The notes beneath the pieces are model-generated. The model was not told the DNA's origin. It saw only the letters and a program-made list of their open reading frames with translations, and searched no databases. 7,497 nt of DNA from Pseudomonadota bacterium (GTDB taxonomy: Bacteria; Pseudomonadota; Alphaproteobacteria; Rhizobiales; Segnochrobactraceae): NCBI GenBank assembly GCA_023442215.1, contig JAEZMP010000391.1, positions 1 through 7,497 on the forward strand, read 5' to 3'. Within the stretch, counting starts at the first letter, position 1; the number at the start of each line of letters is the position of its first letter. A program made the position numbers and the translations under genes. Positions 5,098 through 7,497 of this stretch are shown one piece after another.

Positions 5098-5811
5098 ATG
5101 AACGCCTTTCTCGCCAGGCTCCTGACCGCCATCGCCATCCTCGCCGCCGGGTCGACATTCGCTGGCGGCGCCGCGTTCGCGCAGGACTACGGCGGCTCCG
5201 ACTACAGCCAGCCGGGCGCCCAGAGCGGCGGCGCCTTGCCGAACCCTAACCCGCCGACGACCTTCAACAGCGTGCCCTCGCCGCCGGTGTCGGCCGCGCC
5301 ACCCGCAGGCAACGGCGGGGTGATGCCGCCGACCTATTCCTCGACGGAGATGATCCAGACCGGCAACAAGTTCTTCGGCCAGATCTCGAGCGGGCTCGCG
5401 ACGGTCGTCGAGCGCGCGTTCTCGCAATATGGCGAGCCGAACGCCTATATCCTCGGCAGCGAGGGGTCCGGCGCGTTCTTCGGCGGGCTGCGCTACGGCG
5501 AGGGCGACATCTACAGCCGGCAGGGGGCGCCCCAGCGCATCTACTGGCAGGGACCGTCGCTCGGCTTCGACGTCGGCGGGGACGGCGCACGGGTGATGAT
5601 GCTGGTCTACCGCCTGCCCTCGCTGCAGCAGCTGTTCCAGCGCTTCGTCGGCGTCAACGGTTCGGCATACGTGGTGGGCGGCTTCGGCATGACGGTGCTG
5701 GCGGCGGAGCCGACCTATATCGTGCCCGTCAAGTCGGGTATCGGCGCGCGCCTCGGCGTCAATCTCGGCTACCTGAAGTTCACCGCCGAGCCGACCTGGA
5801 ATCCGTTCTGA
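5098..5811 (+). CDS. eipA: DUF1134 periplasmic envelope-integrity protein (EipA type)
   Basis: The 237-residue product has a clear Sec signal peptide: MNAFLAR, a hydrophobic core to about residue 20, and a cleavage site after AFA at 28. A Pro/Gly/Ser-rich linker (about 30-80) precedes the DUF1134 domain (about 82-237), recognisable by ILGSEGSGAFFGGLRYGEG, WQGPSLGFDVGGDGAR and the end LKFTAEPTWNPF. The Brucella abortus member, EipA, is a small periplasmic beta-barrel needed for resistance to envelope stress and for virulence, and its gene is reported to be regulated by CtrA. The exact molecular role is unknown. The start is set by the signal peptide and by AAGGA (5082-5086) eleven bases upstream; an in-frame ATG at 5011 would add an implausible leader. 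It is divergent from chpT. I saw no TTAA-type CtrA box in the 240-base gap between them. Confidence 0.9.
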   Translation: MNAFLARLLTAIAILAAGSTFAGGAAFAQDYGGSDYSQPGAQSGGALPNPNPPTTFNSVPSPPVSAAPPAGNGGVMPPTYSSTEMIQTGNKFFGQISSGLATVVERAFSQYGEPNAYILGSEGSGAFFGGLRYGEGDIYSRQGAPQRIYWQGPSLGFDVGGDGARVMMLVYRLPSLQQLFQRFVGVNGSAYVVGGFGMTVLAAEPTYIVPVKSGIGARLGVNLGYLKFTAEPTWNPF

Positions 5812-6058
5812 GCGGGAATCCGGCCCCGATGACGGGCGCGCGAGGGCAATCCGCACCGCCGGGGCTTGCCCTTCGCGGCCGTTTTATCCAGAGAGTAGGA
5901 CGACGTGCGTCTGGCAAGCCTGTTGCCGCGCCTCTATCCTGCCTCGCCGGCGCGATCTTCACGGGAACGGCATCAGCCTTCGTCCCGTCCCGCGCCGGGC
6001 GATGCAACCTTGCCTTGATCGCCGGCTTCGCCGGAGAGATCGATCGGGAGGCGGCCTG
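5812..6058. other. Intergenic region after eipA
   Basis: This stretch is high-GC with no convincing gene. A 77-codon open frame (5829-6062) ends by overlapping the next start, but it has no signal peptide, motif or strong codon bias. A short GGGGC/GCCC-type hairpin lies near 5861-5871, without a T-run. I could not place a promoter. Confidence 0.45.
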
Positions 6059-6976
6059 GTGAGCGAAATCGACCTGACGCAAGCCGCGATCGCAGTCGGC
6101 GCGGTTCTCGTGGCGCTGATCGTGCTGGCGACGGTGCTGCGGCGGCCCCGCCGCCGCCGTGGGCCGGTCAAGCTCGCGGCCGCGACACGGCCCGACCGCG
6201 ACCTGCTGCGTGCCGAATTCGCCATCGAGCTTCGCCGGGTCGAGGTGCGCGCCGAGCGGCTCGCCGAAGAGCTGCGCATCGCCCGCATCGAGATCGCCCG
6301 CCTGCAGCACCAGCGCTTCACCCCGCCGGCGCAGCAGCCGGCGCGCAAGGAACCGCCGCAGACGCCGTCGAGCGGCCGCATCGAACCGTCGCTCTACGCC
6401 CCTCCGGCCGTCCAGGAGGTCTCTCCGGACGTCGCGGACGGACGGGTCGCCGCGCTTCAGGCGGAACTCGAGGCGGCGCGGCAATCCGCGGCGACGGCAG
6501 CCGCAGAGCAGCGCGCGCTCGCAGAGCGCCTCGCGGGCGTCGAACGTGCGCTCACCGAGGCCCGAGAGACCGCCGATTCGCGCCGGATCGATGCCGCTGC
6601 GGCGAGCTTCCGCGCGACGGCGTTGAATGCCGAACTCGACCAGCTGAAGGCCTTCGCGCCGCCGGCCCCGAAGCCCGAAGGCAACGGCGCGGAGGCCATT
6701 GCCCTGCCGCCCGCAGCCCCGATGGCGGACGAGGCCCTGCCGCCGGCCGCTGAACCACCCGTGCCGGCCACCATCGAAGAGGTCGAGGCCGCGCTCCTGC
6801 GCGAGCGCCTGTCGGATCTCGCGGCGGAAGTCGCCGCGGTGACGGCCACCATCGAAGGTCGCGGCGGGCGCATCGATGCCCTCCTCGCCGACGGCCCGGC
6901 GCAGCCCGGCGGCGTCAGCGCCGCAGCGACGCTCGCCGACAAGATCCGCCGCCTGCGCGAGCGCACCGCGACCTAG
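6059..6976 (+). CDS. Unrecognised single-pass membrane coiled-coil protein
   Basis: I do not recognise a family. The 305-residue product has one N-terminal membrane segment (about residues 9-27, AIAVGAVLVALIVLATVL) followed at once by RRPRRRR. By the positive-inside rule this puts the bulk in the cytoplasm. Next come a charged helix (about 47-90, with RRVEVRAERLAEELRIARIE), a Pro/Gln-rich linker (about 91-125) and a long Ala/Glu/Arg coiled coil (about 127-195). A second Pro/Ala linker (about 198-240) and a helical C-terminal region ending LADKIRRLRERTAT complete it. The GTG start is chosen because GGGAGG (6046-6051) lies seven bases upstream and the membrane segment follows directly; an in-frame ATG at 6002 would put extra basic residues before it. 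Such an architecture could be a scaffold at the inner membrane or division site, but that is speculation. It follows eipA on the same strand after 247 bases. Confidence 0.75.
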   Translation: MSEIDLTQAAIAVGAVLVALIVLATVLRRPRRRRGPVKLAAATRPDRDLLRAEFAIELRRVEVRAERLAEELRIARIEIARLQHQRFTPPAQQPARKEPPQTPSSGRIEPSLYAPPAVQEVSPDVADGRVAALQAELEAARQSAATAAAEQRALAERLAGVERALTEARETADSRRIDAAAASFRATALNAELDQLKAFAPPAPKPEGNGAEAIALPPAAPMADEALPPAAEPPVPATIEEVEAALLRERLSDLAAEVAAVTATIEGRGGRIDALLADGPAQPGGVSAAATLADKIRRLRERTAT

Positions 6977-7370
6977 TATAATTTAAGTAGAATAGCCTGC
7001 CCCGGAAGGCTGCCTAGCCAGATAAAGATCGCAGAATAAATTATTTCCGCCGCCCATCCTTTTCTTTTGCAACTCCTTTAAAAGGGGACCCATCGGATTT
7101 CTGATCGATTATCCTTCCGTCGGACCGATCACGCTTTACGTAATTCCCATTCGGCGCCTTAAATTGCGTCCTGTTTTTAACCGAACCCTTTCGGGATCCA
7201 TTTCCGGTATTTGTTGCCATTGTGGCCGCTCCACGAACGAATTACCGATCTTAGCAATGCATGACCTCAATTCACGAGCAGCACGCCAGACATACAACTT
7301 ATGAATACAAATATACCATAGCGCGCACCCACGATCAGATACTACTTCTTAGTTTCAGGATGGAAAAGCC
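6977..7370. other. AT-rich island with a small gene
   Basis: Base composition drops abruptly right after the coiled-coil gene and recovers at 7371. A perfect TATAAT (6977-6982) lies directly after the stop codon, but without a convincing -35. A weak stem AGCCT/AGGCT (6994-6998, 7007-7011) follows. The small minus-strand gene at 7041-7220 is the only gene seen. The stretch 7221-7370 must carry its promoter and that of the DUF423 gene, including several TATA-like strings near 7300-7320. Confidence 0.6.
7041..7220 (-). CDS. Small conserved basic protein of unknown function
   Basis: The 59-residue product reads MATNTGNGSRKGSVKNRTQF at its start, then a segment with NYVKRDRSDGRIIDQKSDGS, then PFKGVAKEKDGRRK. 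The pattern NTGxGxRxGxVxxRxQ, then VKRDxxxGRxxDQKxDGxPFKGVxKE, matches a short, widely scattered family of hypothetical proteins that I recall from many bacteria; I know of no function. It is rich in Lys, Arg, Asn and Gly and is probably not a compact globular fold. The ribosome-binding site GGAG (CTCC on the plus strand at 7229-7232) sits eight bases before the ATG. GC content is about 47 % by hand count, far below the neighbouring genes, and codon use is correspondingly AT-rich. That suggests acquisition by transfer. The gene is divergent from the DUF423 gene. Confidence 0.8.
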   Translation of the reverse strand: MATNTGNGSRKGSVKNRTQFKAPNGNYVKRDRSDGRIIDQKSDGSPFKGVAKEKDGRRK

Positions 7371-7497
7371 ATGAAGATGCAAGCCGTTCTCGCGGCCGTC
7401 GGCGGCGTGTTCGGGGCATGCGGGGTCGCGGCCGCCGCCGCAGGGGCCCATCTCACGAACCTGCCGAACCTGCCGGTGGCGGCGCAGTTCCTGCTGA
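7371..7497 (+). CDS. Probable DUF423 membrane protein, N-terminal part (cut by window edge)
   Basis: The first 42 residues begin MKMQAVLAAVGGVFGACGVA, continue with AAAAGAHLTNLPNLP and end VAAQFLL. A hydrophobic first membrane helix rich in Ala and Gly, followed by a GAH motif and then an amphipathic start of a second helix, is the usual N-terminus of DUF423 proteins, which are small four-helix inner-membrane proteins of unknown function. AGGA (7357-7360) lies ten bases before the ATG. A four-codon frame (MEKP) starts at 7360 and its stop overlaps the start codon. The remainder is outside the window, so the family call rests on a short segment; a plain signal peptide is an alternative. Confidence 0.6.
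   Translation, partial: MKMQAVLAAVGGVFGACGVAAAAAGAHLTNLPNLPVAAQFLL

Noticed and set aside
4858..5856. Long upstream extension of the chpT frame on the minus strand
   Set aside because: The 333 codons before MSLDLAALL are antisense to eipA and have no ChpT similarity; the family start and a ribosome-binding site are at 4857.
5829..6062. 77-codon frame that overlaps the GTG start of the coiled-coil gene by four bases
   Set aside because: The GTGA overlap hints at translational coupling, but codon third positions are not strongly GC-biased, no motif is visible and I see no clear ribosome-binding site.
6977..6982. Perfect TATAAT right after the coiled-coil gene as a promoter
   Set aside because: No -35 element lies at a suitable distance inside the preceding GC-rich coding end, and no plus-strand gene follows until 7371.

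Overview
The window looks like chromosomal DNA from a high-GC alphaproteobacterium, most likely of the Hyphomicrobiales (Rhizobiales). Four things support this. It has a circularly permuted, two-piece tmRNA gene of alphaproteobacterial type. It has an alpha-type SspB followed by a DUF4169 gene and a small ribbon-helix-helix gene. It has the CtrA/ChpT cell-cycle pair next to a DUF1134 (EipA-type) gene. Finally, a FliJ-like gene is divergent from ctrA. I cannot name the genus from the sequence alone.

Layout, left to right. Bases 1-122 hold the N-terminus of thymidylate synthase (thyA, minus strand, running off the window). Divergent from it is the permuted ssrA (about 359-673), with a promoter in front and a strong hairpin behind. 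sspB (999-1586), a DUF4169 gene (1642-1854) and an RHH gene (2106-2318) follow on the plus strand. The RHH gene is preceded by imperfect tandem repeats of about 21 bp. A fliJ-like gene (2412-2822, minus) converges on it. The long fliJ-ctrA intergenic region (2823-3270) is dense in GANTC sites, the CcrM methylation target. It also carries TTAA-type motifs. ctrA (3271-3972, plus) then converges on chpT (4228-4857, minus), and eipA (5098-5811, plus) diverges from chpT. A gene for a single-pass membrane coiled-coil protein that I do not recognise follows (6059-6976).

At 6977-7370 the composition shifts sharply to AT-rich. This stretch contains a 59-residue gene on the minus strand (7041-7220). 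The high-GC chromosome resumes at 7371 with the start of a probable DUF423 membrane protein gene that is cut by the window edge.

Two functional themes meet here. The first is trans-translation and regulated proteolysis: ssrA supplies the degradation tag, and SspB is the adaptor that hands tagged proteins to ClpXP. The second is the cell-cycle phosphorelay: ChpT passes phosphate to CtrA, and CtrA homologues are known ClpXP substrates. EipA is an envelope-integrity protein that, in Brucella, is reported to be under direct CtrA control. From memory, the ctrA-chpT-eipA order matches that of Brucella. I see no defence system, CRISPR array, insertion sequence or tRNA. The less ordinary items are the ssrA-sspB neighbourhood, the GANTC-rich ctrA control region, the repeats before the RHH gene, the unrecognised coiled-coil gene and the AT-rich small-gene island.
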